A stretch of 64,000 nucleotides of DNA, taken from NCBI RefSeq assembly GCF_000498535.1, contig NZ_AVGG01000003.1, positions 240,926-304,925 on the forward strand. Reading direction: 5' to 3'. Positions within the stretch are counted from its first letter, which is position 1, and each line of letters begins with the position of its first letter. Below the pieces are notes generated by a model, which saw only the letters and a program-made list of their open reading frames with translations, was not told the origin of the DNA and searched no databases. Below, piece after piece: positions 26,279 through 34,043 of this stretch. The stretch comes from Flavobacterium limnosediminis JC2902 (lineage in GTDB: Bacteria; Bacteroidota; Bacteroidia; Flavobacteriales; Flavobacteriaceae). A program made the position numbers and the translations under genes.

Positions 26279-27013
26279 TTAAAAGCCCATGTACGTTACC
26301 GAATCAAACAATGCATAATTTTGATTTTGCGGAATATGATCTCCTATAAACGTTAGGTTTTCCATACTGCAGAAAATCTTAAATTTAGCTTTAGTACCAT
26401 AATTAAGTTGCCCTGATGCAACGCTTGTTCCGTTAATTTTCCAATTGGCAAAATATTTATTGCCTGAGGTAAGCGACAATTCAATTGACAGATTGTACCA
26501 TTGGTTTCTCTTGATTGTTTTTTGTACCGATATTGAAGGATTAGCCTGTGAAGTCATGTATACCACCAAATCATCGGCTTGCGCATTTAAACTTTGTCTG
26601 ATACTTTGACTTCCATAACCGATTTCGAAATCCAACTCATGGGTATCGTCTTTGTAAAGGAAGGCCCCAATACTGGACATATCTCCAACTCCCATTTCCG
26701 GAGCATACACTCTCCAAGTATAAATACCTGCACCATAAGTGGATGTCGTTTTGATTTTTGTACGTTCCCAAGTATTAGGATTTGTAAACATTTTTAAATT
26801 GCCACTCTCCAAATAATAGTTTGCCGCACTATTCTGAGAAGCATCCTGCCACTCGTTCAGATCGTTAAATTCCCAGTTTTTAGTAATAGGGTTACCTGAT
26901 GGTCTCTCTAAATTTGAATTTTCATTGTTCTCATTAGTATATTGTTCTTCCGTAGAACAGGAGAAGAGCGTTAACCCCATAAACAAGACGGCTATTTTAG
27001 TAATTTTTCTCAT
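26279..27013 (-). CDS. Lipoprotein with GH16-like concanavalin fold
   Basis: I use the ATG at 27013 (MRKITKIAVLFMGL), giving 244 residues; a longer frame upstream lacks a signal peptide. The lipobox is LFSC (about Cys19). After a Glu/Asn-rich linker the protein has a jelly-roll (concanavalin-type) domain whose core reads THELDFEIGYG. This contains the E-x-D-x-E triad typical of GH16 glucanases and related enzymes. Neighbouring strands (GIYTWRVYAPEMGV) also fit GH16. The substrate is unknown; it may hydrolyse or bind beta-glucans or another polysaccharide at the cell surface. It stands alone. Confidence 0.78.
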   Translation of the reverse strand: MRKITKIAVLFMGLTLFSCSTEEQYTNENNENSNLERPSGNPITKNWEFNDLNEWQDASQNSAANYYLESGNLKMFTNPNTWERTKIKTTSTYGAGIYTWRVYAPEMGVGDMSSIGAFLYKDDTHELDFEIGYGSQSIRQSLNAQADDLVVYMTSQANPSISVQKTIKRNQWYNLSIELSLTSGNKYFANWKINGTSVASGQLNYGTKAKFKIFCSMENLTFIGDHIPQNQNYALFDSVTYMGF

Positions 27014-27192
27014 TCTTAAGATTTGATTGTTAGTTTTTTGGTTTCCAAATATAAAAATTGCCAACTAATTACAAAACCTTATTAATGGGGCAATCGATAA
27101 AAATCACCCATTGTACGGCAAAAACCTAGTTTTCAATACAAATAAATATTAAAAATCCATCCATCACTAACTTTGAAGCATTACCAAAAAAT

Positions 27193-27218
27193 AAAAAAGG
27201 CTGTCGGAAGACAGCCTT
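27193..27218 (-). terminator. pheS terminator
   Basis: AAGGCTGTC and GACAGCCTT flank a GGAA loop. The minus-strand side is followed by six or more T, directly after the pheS stop codon. Confidence 0.9.
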
Positions 27219-27223
27219 ACACT

Positions 27224-28243
27224 TTATATACTTGATTTGAATTGTTCCAGGAAACGAACGTCGTTTTCATAGAACATTCGGATATCTCCAATCTGATACA
27301 ACAACATGGCAATTCGCTCGATACCCATACCGAAGGCGAAACCGTTGTATTTATCGGCGTCGATGCCGCAATTTTTCAATACGTTCGGATCTACCATTCC
27401 GCAACCCATGATTTCCAGCCAACCGGTTCCTTTGGTGATGCGGTAATCGGTTTCAGTTTTTAATCCCCAGTAAATATCTACCTCAGCACTTGGCTCAGTG
27501 AACGGGAAGTAACTCGGACGCAAACGGATTTTTGATTTTCCGAACATTTCTTTGGTGAAATACAACAGGGTTTGTTTTAAATCGGCAAAGGAAACGTTCT
27601 GGTCGATGTACAAACCTTCCACCTGATGGAAAATACAGTGTGAACGAGAAGAAACCGCTTCATTACGGAACACGCGCCCCGGTGAAATGGTACGGATCGG
27701 CGGTTTGTTGCCTTCCATATAACGCACCTGAACGGATGACGTATGCGTACGCAACAACACATCCGGATTGCTCTGGATAAAGAAAGTATCCTGCATGTCT
27801 CTTGCCGGATGGTATTCCGGAAGATTCAGCGCGGTGAAATTATGCCAGTCGTCTTCGATTTCCGGACCTTCGGAAACATTGAATCCGATGTTGGAAAAAA
27901 TATCGACAATCTGATTTTTTACGATGGAAATAGGATGACGCGACCCGATTACCAATGGCTCGCCCGGACGCGATAAATCACCGTAAACTCCTCCGGCCAC
28001 TTCCTTGCTTTCCAAGGCTTCCTGAATGGTTTTGACTTTGTCTTCGGCCGTAGTTTTCAGTAAATTGATTACCTGTCCGAATTCTTTCTTCTGATCGTTC
28101 GGCACGTTTTTAAACTCGGCAAAAAGGTCTTTCAACAACCCTTTTGTTCCCAAAAACTTGATTCGGAACGCTTCCAAAGTCTCCTTATTGTCGGTGGTAA
28201 AAGCCTGTGCTTCACCAATGTATTCTTTAATCTTGTCTGTCAT
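27224..28243 (-). CDS. pheS: Phenylalanyl-tRNA synthetase alpha subunit
   Basis: PheS is the catalytic alpha subunit of the alpha2beta2 class II synthetase that charges tRNA-Phe. I use the ATG at 28243 (MTDKIKEYIGEAQ), giving 339 residues; an ATG two codons upstream is equally open. The N-terminal coiled coil (to about residue 85) binds tRNA. Class II motifs follow: motif 2 in PGRVFRNEAVSSRSHCIFHQVEG (shown in part), and motif 3 in GFAFGMGIERIAMLLY. The beta subunit (pheT) is not in this window. It is a single gene with its own terminator. The HPL-type start of the catalytic part reads GSRHPISIVKNQIVDIF. Confidence 0.97.
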   Translation of the reverse strand: MTDKIKEYIGEAQAFTTDNKETLEAFRIKFLGTKGLLKDLFAEFKNVPNDQKKEFGQVINLLKTTAEDKVKTIQEALESKEVAGGVYGDLSRPGEPLVIGSRHPISIVKNQIVDIFSNIGFNVSEGPEIEDDWHNFTALNLPEYHPARDMQDTFFIQSNPDVLLRTHTSSVQVRYMEGNKPPIRTISPGRVFRNEAVSSRSHCIFHQVEGLYIDQNVSFADLKQTLLYFTKEMFGKSKIRLRPSYFPFTEPSAEVDIYWGLKTETDYRITKGTGWLEIMGCGMVDPNVLKNCGIDADKYNGFAFGMGIERIAMLLYQIGDIRMFYENDVRFLEQFKSSI

Positions 28244-28291
28244 CGTCATTCGGTAATTGGGTGCAAATTTAGGAAATTTAATTTATAGTTT

Positions 28292-28319
28292 TCAGTCGCA
28301 GTGGCAGTATTCAGCAGTT
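28292..28319. repeat. Hexad-period repeat upstream of pheS
   Basis: Near-hexads TCAGTCG, CAGTGG, CAGTAT, TCAGCAG lie in the gap between pheS and the gene at 28356. The complementary pattern, CTGCGA-CTGTGA-CTGTGA-CTGAAA, stands at 29454-29477. Confidence 0.45.
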
Positions 28320-28355
28320 AACCTTAAAAAGGACTTTTTACCCTATAACTGCAAA

Positions 28356-28712
28356 CTAATCTATCAATTGTTTTTCCAGAAAATAATTTACAATCGCATC
28401 TTTCATCAAGACCGATTGTTCACCGGCTTTTAAAGTTGGCAATTGTTCCTTCACTTTATAATGTGGCCAGCCTTCACTGTCGAAAAAATCAAATTCATAA
28501 TAACCGTAAGGCTCTAATAAACGGCAGATGGCGATGTGCATCAGGTTTAGTTTTTCGTCTTTTTTGAAAGTCCGGTTCAATTGCCCCAATTCCTGAACGC
28601 CGATTAGGTAAATAATCGCATCGAGATCCAGCACATCGCCTTCGGCAAATTGATTTGAAAGTATGTTCACCACTGCTTCCCAGCGGGTTTTTAATTGTTC
28701 GTCTCTTGACAT
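28356..28712 (-). CDS. Conserved hypothetical cytoplasmic protein
   Basis: This 118-residue protein is not recognised beyond being a small conserved Flavobacteriaceae protein. It has no signal peptide or membrane segment. It is mostly helical, rich in Leu, Asp and Glu, with a central 'YGYYEFDFFDSEGWPHY' strand segment. The region resembles small regulatory or adaptor proteins, but no motif supports a role. The ATG at 28712 is preceded on its upstream side by a perfect heptad array (28714-28748). Confidence 0.7.
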   Translation of the reverse strand: MSRDEQLKTRWEAVVNILSNQFAEGDVLDLDAIIYLIGVQELGQLNRTFKKDEKLNLMHIAICRLLEPYGYYEFDFFDSEGWPHYKVKEQLPTLKAGEQSVLMKDAIVNYFLEKQLID

Positions 28713-28713
28713 T

Positions 28714-28748
28714 GCTATGAGTTATGAGTTATGAGTTATGAGTTATGA
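28714..28748. repeat. Heptad tandem array (GTTATGA)
   Basis: Four perfect copies of GTTATGA occupy 28721-28748, with a fifth near copy, GCTATGA, at 28714-28720. The array starts one base upstream of the minus-strand start codon at 28710-28712, so it forms most of that gene's 5' leader or promoter spacer. Confidence 0.9.
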
Positions 28749-28868
28749 ATTCATCCATCATAAAATTTATCGGCAAAGATACTAAGTTGATAACTGACAA
28801 TCGGAATTTGAACACAAGTCTTTTTCCTTTTTACTTTTCCCGTATCCCACTTTTTCTGTTTGTTCCCC

Positions 28869-28876
28869 TATCTTTG
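28869..28876 (+). promoter_or_regulatory. Bacteroidota -7 box (TATCTTTG)
   Basis: A perfect TAnnTTTG 28 nt before the cvpA ATG. Confidence 0.55.
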
Positions 28877-28904
28877 CGCTTTGTTCTATTTCTATTCTCT
28901 TATT

Positions 28905-29414
28905 ATGGGTTTTATTGATATTATATTAGCGGCGTTATTGGTTTTCGGTTTGATTAAAGGCATCCGAAACGGGCTTTTCGTGGAACTTGCTTCACTGATT
29001 TCGCTTTTCGTCGGAATCTACGTTGCGATAAAATTTTCATATGCGGTTCGTTCGGCTGTAGGGAGTGTGGTTTCCTGGTCGCCGAAAACCGTTCAGGTCA
29101 CCGCATTTATTTTAACACTGATTGTAGTCGTAATTGGCATTCATCTGTTAGCCAAAGCCTTAACCGGAATAGCAAGTTTTGCCTTTATGGGTTGGCTGAA
29201 TACGGCAGGAGGCGGACTTTTCGCGACAATAAAAACTATCCTGCTTTTGGGCGTGGTTTTGTGTCTGTTCCAAAAAGTGAATATCAACAACATGATGGTT
29301 TCCAAAGAAACACAGGATACATCATTGCTTTTTAATCCGATACTGAAAACTTCTGAATTTTTACTGCCGATATTAACCGATTGGTTCAGCAATCTGAAAG
29401 ACAACATCAGGTAA
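28905..29414 (+). CDS. CvpA-family membrane protein
   Basis: I use the ATG at 28905 (MGFIDIILAALLVFG), giving 169 residues. The CvpA family is needed for colicin V production in E. coli and has been linked to envelope and gut-stress resistance. Four hydrophobic helices are visible with the opening 'DIILAALLVFGLIKGIRNGLF', shown in part as DIILAALLVFGLIKG. The conserved Gly-rich helix contact (FMGWLNTAGGGLFA) is present. It is expressed from its own -7 box. It is convergent with batE across a repeat-filled gap. Confidence 0.9.
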   Translation: MGFIDIILAALLVFGLIKGIRNGLFVELASLISLFVGIYVAIKFSYAVRSAVGSVVSWSPKTVQVTAFILTLIVVVIGIHLLAKALTGIASFAFMGWLNTAGGGLFATIKTILLLGVVLCLFQKVNINNMMVSKETQDTSLLFNPILKTSEFLLPILTDWFSNLKDNIR

Positions 29415-29453
29415 CTGCTTTTCATAATCAATCACAGTATTTCTTACTGAAAA

Positions 29454-29477
29454 CTGCGACTGTGACTGTGACTGAAA
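29454..29477. repeat. Hexad-period repeat before the batE stop
   Basis: Four hexads CTGCGA, CTGTGA, CTGTGA, CTGAAA end one base before the batE stop codon (29479). Their complement echoes the pattern at 28292-28319. Confidence 0.65.
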
Positions 29478-29478
29478 G

Positions 29479-30222
29479 CTATTTCAACTCCCGAATAGCG
29501 TCTTTCTCAATCCACCCTTCCGTCTCATCGGTAAGCTGGATTTTACGCCATTTGTCCTGATTTTCCAAAACAAAAACTTTGGTTCCTTCATGCAATACAA
29601 ATGCTTCGGGCGCGGAAGCTTTGGGTTCGCTCTTCACGGAAATCACTTCGGCAAAAACTATGGCCGGACGTTCATTGTTATAGTTGTTTCTTTCGGTTAT
29701 GGCCGAGGCAATACTAATAAGAATCACAACCAACGACAGTACCATGGCCACGAAAAAGGAACGCTTCACCAAGGAAGTGCTTCCAAAATAATATCCTATA
29801 AAAAACAACAGGAACATCGCCGAGAAACCGGTGGCAATTCCCGCCCAAGTATCGTAATGAAACACATCCAAAAGATCACTAATCATTTTGGAGAAACCTA
29901 CCTTCGGAACTATTTTTATTTCGTCTATCGCCATTTTCTGCGCAAACTTCAGATTGGTTTGGATTTCGGTATCGTTCGGATTCAGCAACAAGGCTTTTTC
30001 GTAATTGTAAACCGCCGGTGCCACCTTATGCAGTTTGTAATAGGCATTGCCCAGATTGAAATACAATTCCGCTGACTGTTCTCCGGATTTCAGAATCCCT
30101 TCATACAAAACCACCGCTTCGTCGTACTTCTCTTTTTTGTACAATTCGTTTCCTTTCTCAAAAGCCGATTGGGCCATAATTGCTTGGGAAACCAATAAAA
30201 ATATGTAAATTAATTTCTTCAT
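29479..30222 (-). CDS. batE: BatE: TPR and SH3-type exported protein
   Basis: The 247-residue protein has a signal peptide (to about residue 19), then tetratricopeptide repeats (about 20-90). A hydrophobic pair lies around residues 125-170 and a C-terminal bacterial SH3-like domain follows (about 185-245, 'EGTKVFVLENQDKWRKIQLTDETEGW' in part). It is the last gene of the Bat operon. Bat proteins (Bacteroides aerotolerance) act together at the envelope, probably in oxidative or folding stress, though the biochemistry is unresolved. A 44-nt-spaced hairpin unit and a decad repeat separate it from batD. Confidence 0.9.
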   Translation of the reverse strand: MKKLIYIFLLVSQAIMAQSAFEKGNELYKKEKYDEAVVLYEGILKSGEQSAELYFNLGNAYYKLHKVAPAVYNYEKALLLNPNDTEIQTNLKFAQKMAIDEIKIVPKVGFSKMISDLLDVFHYDTWAGIATGFSAMFLLFFIGYYFGSTSLVKRSFFVAMVLSLVVILISIASAITERNNYNNERPAIVFAEVISVKSEPKASAPEAFVLHEGTKVFVLENQDKWRKIQLTDETEGWIEKDAIRELK

Positions 30223-30295
30223 CTATAAATATGGCGCCCCGCTGGGGCAATGATTGAATTCTTATTCTATAAATATACCGTCCAACTTGGACAAA
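30222..30295. repeat. Two copies of a 44-nt-spaced CTATAAATAT-hairpin unit
   Basis: Both copies start TCTATAAATAT (30222 and 30266). Each then has a short hairpin with different sequence: GCCCC-GCT-GGGGC in the first copy and GTCCA-ACT-TGGAC in the second. Covariation of the stems with a constant lead-in suggests a selected RNA or DNA structure. The first copy starts at the base after the batE start codon region, inside the Bat operon. Confidence 0.75.
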
Positions 30296-30311
30296 AATTG
30301 ACTATTATCAG

Positions 30312-30354
30312 CTTTGTGTCCTTTGCGATTGCTTTGCGAACATTGCGGTTAAGT
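30312..30354. repeat. About 10-nt-period repeat before the batD stop codon
   Basis: GCTTTGTGTC, CTTTGCGATT, GCTTTGCGAA, CATTGCGGTT follow each other and end close to the batD stop codon (30356-30358). Its complement resembles the pattern that makes the TerC terminator (22181-22238). Confidence 0.65.
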
Positions 30355-30355
30355 T

Positions 30356-32182
30356 TTAAATCTGCTTACTCAAATCGGAAATCACACTTACCGCCTTATC
30401 ATAATCCTGCTGCATGGCCACTCCGGTTGACGGCGCATAACGGGCGAATTCACAGTTGTCCATTAATTTCATGAAATCGCTGATGGTTTCCGTTTGCGCT
30501 TTTTTCGACACCAATAATTCCTGAATATTCTCTTTACTCATTTCGGAAGTTTCGATGTGCAGTTTTGCCTTCAGGAAGTTGTGCATCGCACGCTCCATTG
30601 CATCGTAAAACGGTTCTTTGTTCCCCAATTGTTTGCTGGCATCGGAAAGGAATTTCTTGGCCAGTTTGTTCGACTGACGAATTTTGTTTCCGGCTACATC
30701 CCCATCAAGTGCTTCCTTTTTCTTCTTCGCCAATACGATCACCGGAATAATCAGGAAAGGCGCGAATAAAAGTGAGTAAAACAAGGTTGAACCCAAGAAA
30801 TCATCTGTGTGGATTGGTGACAAATCTGTTTTGGTTTTCACAAAAGCAAACTGATCATTTTTAATTACCGTTTGTTTGTCTGCCGAAGCCGTCTGATCTG
30901 TCGCAGTTGGCATCTGACCGTCTAACACATTGATTCGGATTTCTTCGGAAGTTATCGTCTTATATGCTTTCGCATTTAAATCAAAATACGCAAATTCCAA
31001 TGGTTTAATGGTATAAACACCCTTGTATTGCGGCACTATTGTATAGGTGTCGGAAATCGTTCCCTGCGTACCCGACAGTGGTGTTGTAATTCCTTCTTTG
31101 TGTTCCGGATCGTACATTTCCAACGCACTTGGCACCACCGGCTTTGGCAACGTGAACAATTTCATATTCCCTTTTCCGGCCACACTCACAGTCAATTGTA
31201 GCGCTTCTCCGGATTTTAAAGTCGTCTTGGAAGGTTTCACTTTAAAGTCAAATGCACCTACAGCTCCCTCGAAACTTTCAGGTCTTCCGGCCTCCGGCAA
31301 AGGCTTGACAATAATTGACTTGGCTCCTGCCGATATCGTTTTCGTTCCGTTGCTGATTTCCATACGGCCAAAAATATCTCGACGACCGGTAGGCGCCTGC
31401 ATGGTGATATCTAACGTTAAAGGCTCGATCTTCAGCTTTCCTGTTTTTTGAGGATACAACACTGTTTTTCGAAGCACTACATAACGGTAATCTTCCCCTT
31501 GGTATTTGCCCATCTGAACCGACAGGTTTTTGAGATCAATCGCCTGACTCCAGAAATTATTGTATTTCGGACTGGCCGTTTCGCGGAAATCATTCACACT
31601 TACATACGGACTCACATACAATTTGTAAACCGCGGTTATGGGCTCGTTTAAATACGGATTGGAATTGGAAATTTCGGCAACAAGATGGATTCCTTCCCCT
31701 TCTTTTAACGATGGCGGTAATTGCTGTTGCTGCTGTTGTTGTTGCTGACGTCGGCGCTGGTTTCCGAAGATGATGGCAAACGGATCTTCTTCCTCTTCCG
31801 GTTCGGGTTGCGCCACCGCATTTCCGACCGTCACTTTCACCGGATTGGTTTTATATATTTTACCGGCAATTTCTATGGACGCCGGCTTAATAACAAACGT
31901 CCCTTTTTTAGTAGGCATCAGAAAGAAAGAGTAGGATTTGCTGAATGATTTTCTGCCGTTGGTCCAGGAATAATTGACCGACTGATTGGGTCCTCCAAAA
32001 ATTTTAAACCCTTCAAACGACGGCGCTTCGAAATTATCCCCATCATCATTCATGGTGAAATCTATCCGCAATCGCTCGTTGATTCCGATGTTGTTTTTAC
32101 TCACGGTGGCTTTAAATTCCACCTGAGCGAAAACCGACTGAACGGCTAAAAACAACAGCAGTATGTAACTCTTTCCTCTCAT
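30356..32182 (-). CDS. batD: BatD: beta-sandwich membrane protein
   Basis: I use the ATG at 32182 (MRGKSYILLLFLAVQSVFAQ), giving 608 residues with a clear signal peptide. The ectodomain is a set of immunoglobulin-like strands typical of BatD (about 25-470). One membrane helix lies near residue 480 ('LFYSLLFAPFLIIPVIVLA'), followed by a cytoplasmic helical tail. A run of nine Gln (CAG/CAA codons at about 31725-31755) interrupts residues near 145. BatD is the sixth gene of the operon and probably anchors the BatABCE proteins at the envelope. Confidence 0.92.
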   Translation of the reverse strand: MRGKSYILLLFLAVQSVFAQVEFKATVSKNNIGINERLRIDFTMNDDGDNFEAPSFEGFKIFGGPNQSVNYSWTNGRKSFSKSYSFFLMPTKKGTFVIKPASIEIAGKIYKTNPVKVTVGNAVAQPEPEEEEDPFAIIFGNQRRRQQQQQQQQQLPPSLKEGEGIHLVAEISNSNPYLNEPITAVYKLYVSPYVSVNDFRETASPKYNNFWSQAIDLKNLSVQMGKYQGEDYRYVVLRKTVLYPQKTGKLKIEPLTLDITMQAPTGRRDIFGRMEISNGTKTISAGAKSIIVKPLPEAGRPESFEGAVGAFDFKVKPSKTTLKSGEALQLTVSVAGKGNMKLFTLPKPVVPSALEMYDPEHKEGITTPLSGTQGTISDTYTIVPQYKGVYTIKPLEFAYFDLNAKAYKTITSEEIRINVLDGQMPTATDQTASADKQTVIKNDQFAFVKTKTDLSPIHTDDFLGSTLFYSLLFAPFLIIPVIVLAKKKKEALDGDVAGNKIRQSNKLAKKFLSDASKQLGNKEPFYDAMERAMHNFLKAKLHIETSEMSKENIQELLVSKKAQTETISDFMKLMDNCEFARYAPSTGVAMQQDYDKAVSVISDLSKQI

Positions 32183-32230
32183 CAATTTAATTTCTTTTTT
32201 AAACTCAACACACATTATTTCTCAAACTGA

Positions 32231-32986
32231 TTACCAATCTTTTTCATTTCGGGAAGGTTTCCCTTTTACTTCTTTCCCTTTGATTTTATCCTGAACTTTC
32301 TTCTCTTCATTATTCACCGCATCCAGCATATTTTCCATCCGTTGTTTGGAAGCACCGCTTGGCTGTGGCTTCTGAGGTTGCTTGTCCTCGTCGCCTTTGT
32401 CTTCTTTCTTATCCGGATTTTTCGGATCGTCCTTCTTGTCCTGGTTTTTGTCCTGATTCTGATCTTGTTGGTCCTTTTTCTGGTCCTTATCGTCTTTTGG
32501 CTGCTGATCCTTGTTCTGATCTTTATTTTTATCCTTGTCTTTATCGTCTTTTTTAGGCGGATTCTCTTTTAGTTTTTGCTTCGCCAACGCATAATTATAA
32601 CGGGTTTCCTCGTCGTTCGGATTGTTACGAAGGGCATTCTTGTAGGCTTCCACCGCACCCTGATAATTTTTTTCAGTCATCAGGACATTGCCCAAATTGT
32701 GAAAAGCTTTGTGTTTTTGTTTTTTCCCTTTGGCATTTTCGATAGCCTCCAGATAAGAATGCTTCGCCTCGCTGGGCTGCTTCTGACGGTAAATCGCATT
32801 TCCTAAATTATAGGATGCGGTAGCCCGGCGCGGATTCTGAAATTGCGACATACGGTAATCCGCTTCCGCTTCAGCGAATTTTTTATCGTTGAACTCTTCA
32901 TTCCCTTTTGGCAGATTCTTATCCTTCTTTTGGGCAAATAATCCCACAGAGAACAATAAAAAAGTATATAAAATTAACTGCTTCAT
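32231..32986 (-). CDS. batC: BatC: TPR protein with charged tail
   Basis: I use the ATG at 32986 (MKQLILYTFLLFSVGLFAQ), giving 251 residues. The signal peptide ends about residue 19. Tetratricopeptide repeats cover about residues 22-140. The C-terminal 100 residues are very low complexity: repeated Lys-Asp-Gln/Asn-rich stretches (KKDDKDKDKNKDQ and similar) of overall high charge, then a short basic helix. BatC is the fifth gene and is expected to work in the periplasm with BatB and BatE. The start lies 7 bp after the batB stop. Confidence 0.92.
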   Translation of the reverse strand: MKQLILYTFLLFSVGLFAQKKDKNLPKGNEEFNDKKFAEAEADYRMSQFQNPRRATASYNLGNAIYRQKQPSEAKHSYLEAIENAKGKKQKHKAFHNLGNVLMTEKNYQGAVEAYKNALRNNPNDEETRYNYALAKQKLKENPPKKDDKDKDKNKDQNKDQQPKDDKDQKKDQQDQNQDKNQDKKDDPKNPDKKEDKGDEDKQPQKPQPSGASKQRMENMLDAVNNEEKKVQDKIKGKEVKGKPSRNEKDW

Positions 32987-32993
32987 TCGACTT

Positions 32994-34037
32994 TTAACTT
33001 TTCTCCTCATTAAATAAATTCAGTTTTCTCACCCATTTTGTTCTACGTTCTAAAAACAGAACATCAAGGAACAAAAGAAAGAACGCAATACCTAGAAACC
33101 ATTGGAACTGCGACTCGAAATCGGCAATCTGTTGGCTTTCAAAATCGGTTTTCTCCAAGTTGTCCAGTCCGTTTTTAACGTAATCGATAACTGCCTTTGT
33201 GTTTCCGCCGAAAACATAGCCTCCGTTGGCATTTTTTGCAATCGTTTTGAGTGTTTCCGGATATAATTTCGTGATTACCGTTTCTCCGTTCATGTCTTTT
33301 TTGAACCCTTCAATCACTCCATTATGGCGTAAAGGAATCGGCCCTCCTTTTTCGGTACCGATACCAATCGTAATTACTTTTATTTTCTTGTCTTTGATTT
33401 CCTCCAATGCTTCTTCAAACCCTTCACCGTGATCTTCCCCATCGGAAAGCATGATGATTAGTTTACTCGTTTGCGGATCATCAAAATACGAACTCGCCAA
33501 TTTCAACGCTGGCCCCAAAGCTGTTCCCTGTGACGAAACCATGTCGGTGTTCATACTTTGCAGGTACATTTTGGCTACACTGTAATCGGTTGTTATCGGC
33601 AAAACAGGATAAGCACTTCCGGCATAACCCACAATTCCAATTCTATCAGAACCTAACTGATTGATGATTTGTGAAACCACCTGCTTGCTCTTTTCCAAAC
33701 GGTTGGGTGCAATGTCTTCCGCCAGCATACTTTTGGAAATATCCACGGCAAAAACAATATCCACACCCTGACGCTTTACGGTTTCCATTTTGGTCCCGAT
33801 TTTCGGATTCACCAAGGCAAGAACTAATGCACCTAATCCCAATAACGCCACCACCAGTTTCAAAACCGGTTTGAAGGTCGACTTTTCGGGACTCAATTGT
33901 TTCAGTAGTTCCAAATCGCCGAACTCCTTCTGCTTTTTACGTTGCCAATACAAATTAATCAGGAAAAGCAGCAGCAGAATCGGCAGAATTGCTAACAGAT
34001 AAAAATATTTCGGTTCGTCAAATTCAAAATTTTCCAT
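32994..34037 (-). CDS. batB: BatB: VWA-domain membrane protein
   Basis: I use the ATG at 34037 (MENFEFDEPKYFYLLAIL), giving 347 residues. Two N-terminal membrane helices (about 12-30 and 55-78) are followed by a von Willebrand factor A domain with the MIDAS motif DISKSM at about residue 97, and a C-terminal helix. MIDAS domains bind metal and protein partners. In the Bat operon BatA and BatB are paired VWA proteins. The gene starts 6 bp after the batA stop codon and ends 7 bp before batC, so it is tightly co-transcribed. Confidence 0.95.
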   Translation of the reverse strand: MENFEFDEPKYFYLLAILPILLLLFLINLYWQRKKQKEFGDLELLKQLSPEKSTFKPVLKLVVALLGLGALVLALVNPKIGTKMETVKRQGVDIVFAVDISKSMLAEDIAPNRLEKSKQVVSQIINQLGSDRIGIVGYAGSAYPVLPITTDYSVAKMYLQSMNTDMVSSQGTALGPALKLASSYFDDPQTSKLIIMLSDGEDHGEGFEEALEEIKDKKIKVITIGIGTEKGGPIPLRHNGVIEGFKKDMNGETVITKLYPETLKTIAKNANGGYVFGGNTKAVIDYVKNGLDNLEKTDFESQQIADFESQFQWFLGIAFFLLFLDVLFLERRTKWVRKLNLFNEEKS

Positions 34038-34043
34038 AATCAC

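Noticed and set aside
28713..28750. A CRISPR-like array
   Set aside because: The 7-nt repeats have no spacers and no cas genes are in the window, so this is a simple tandem array.
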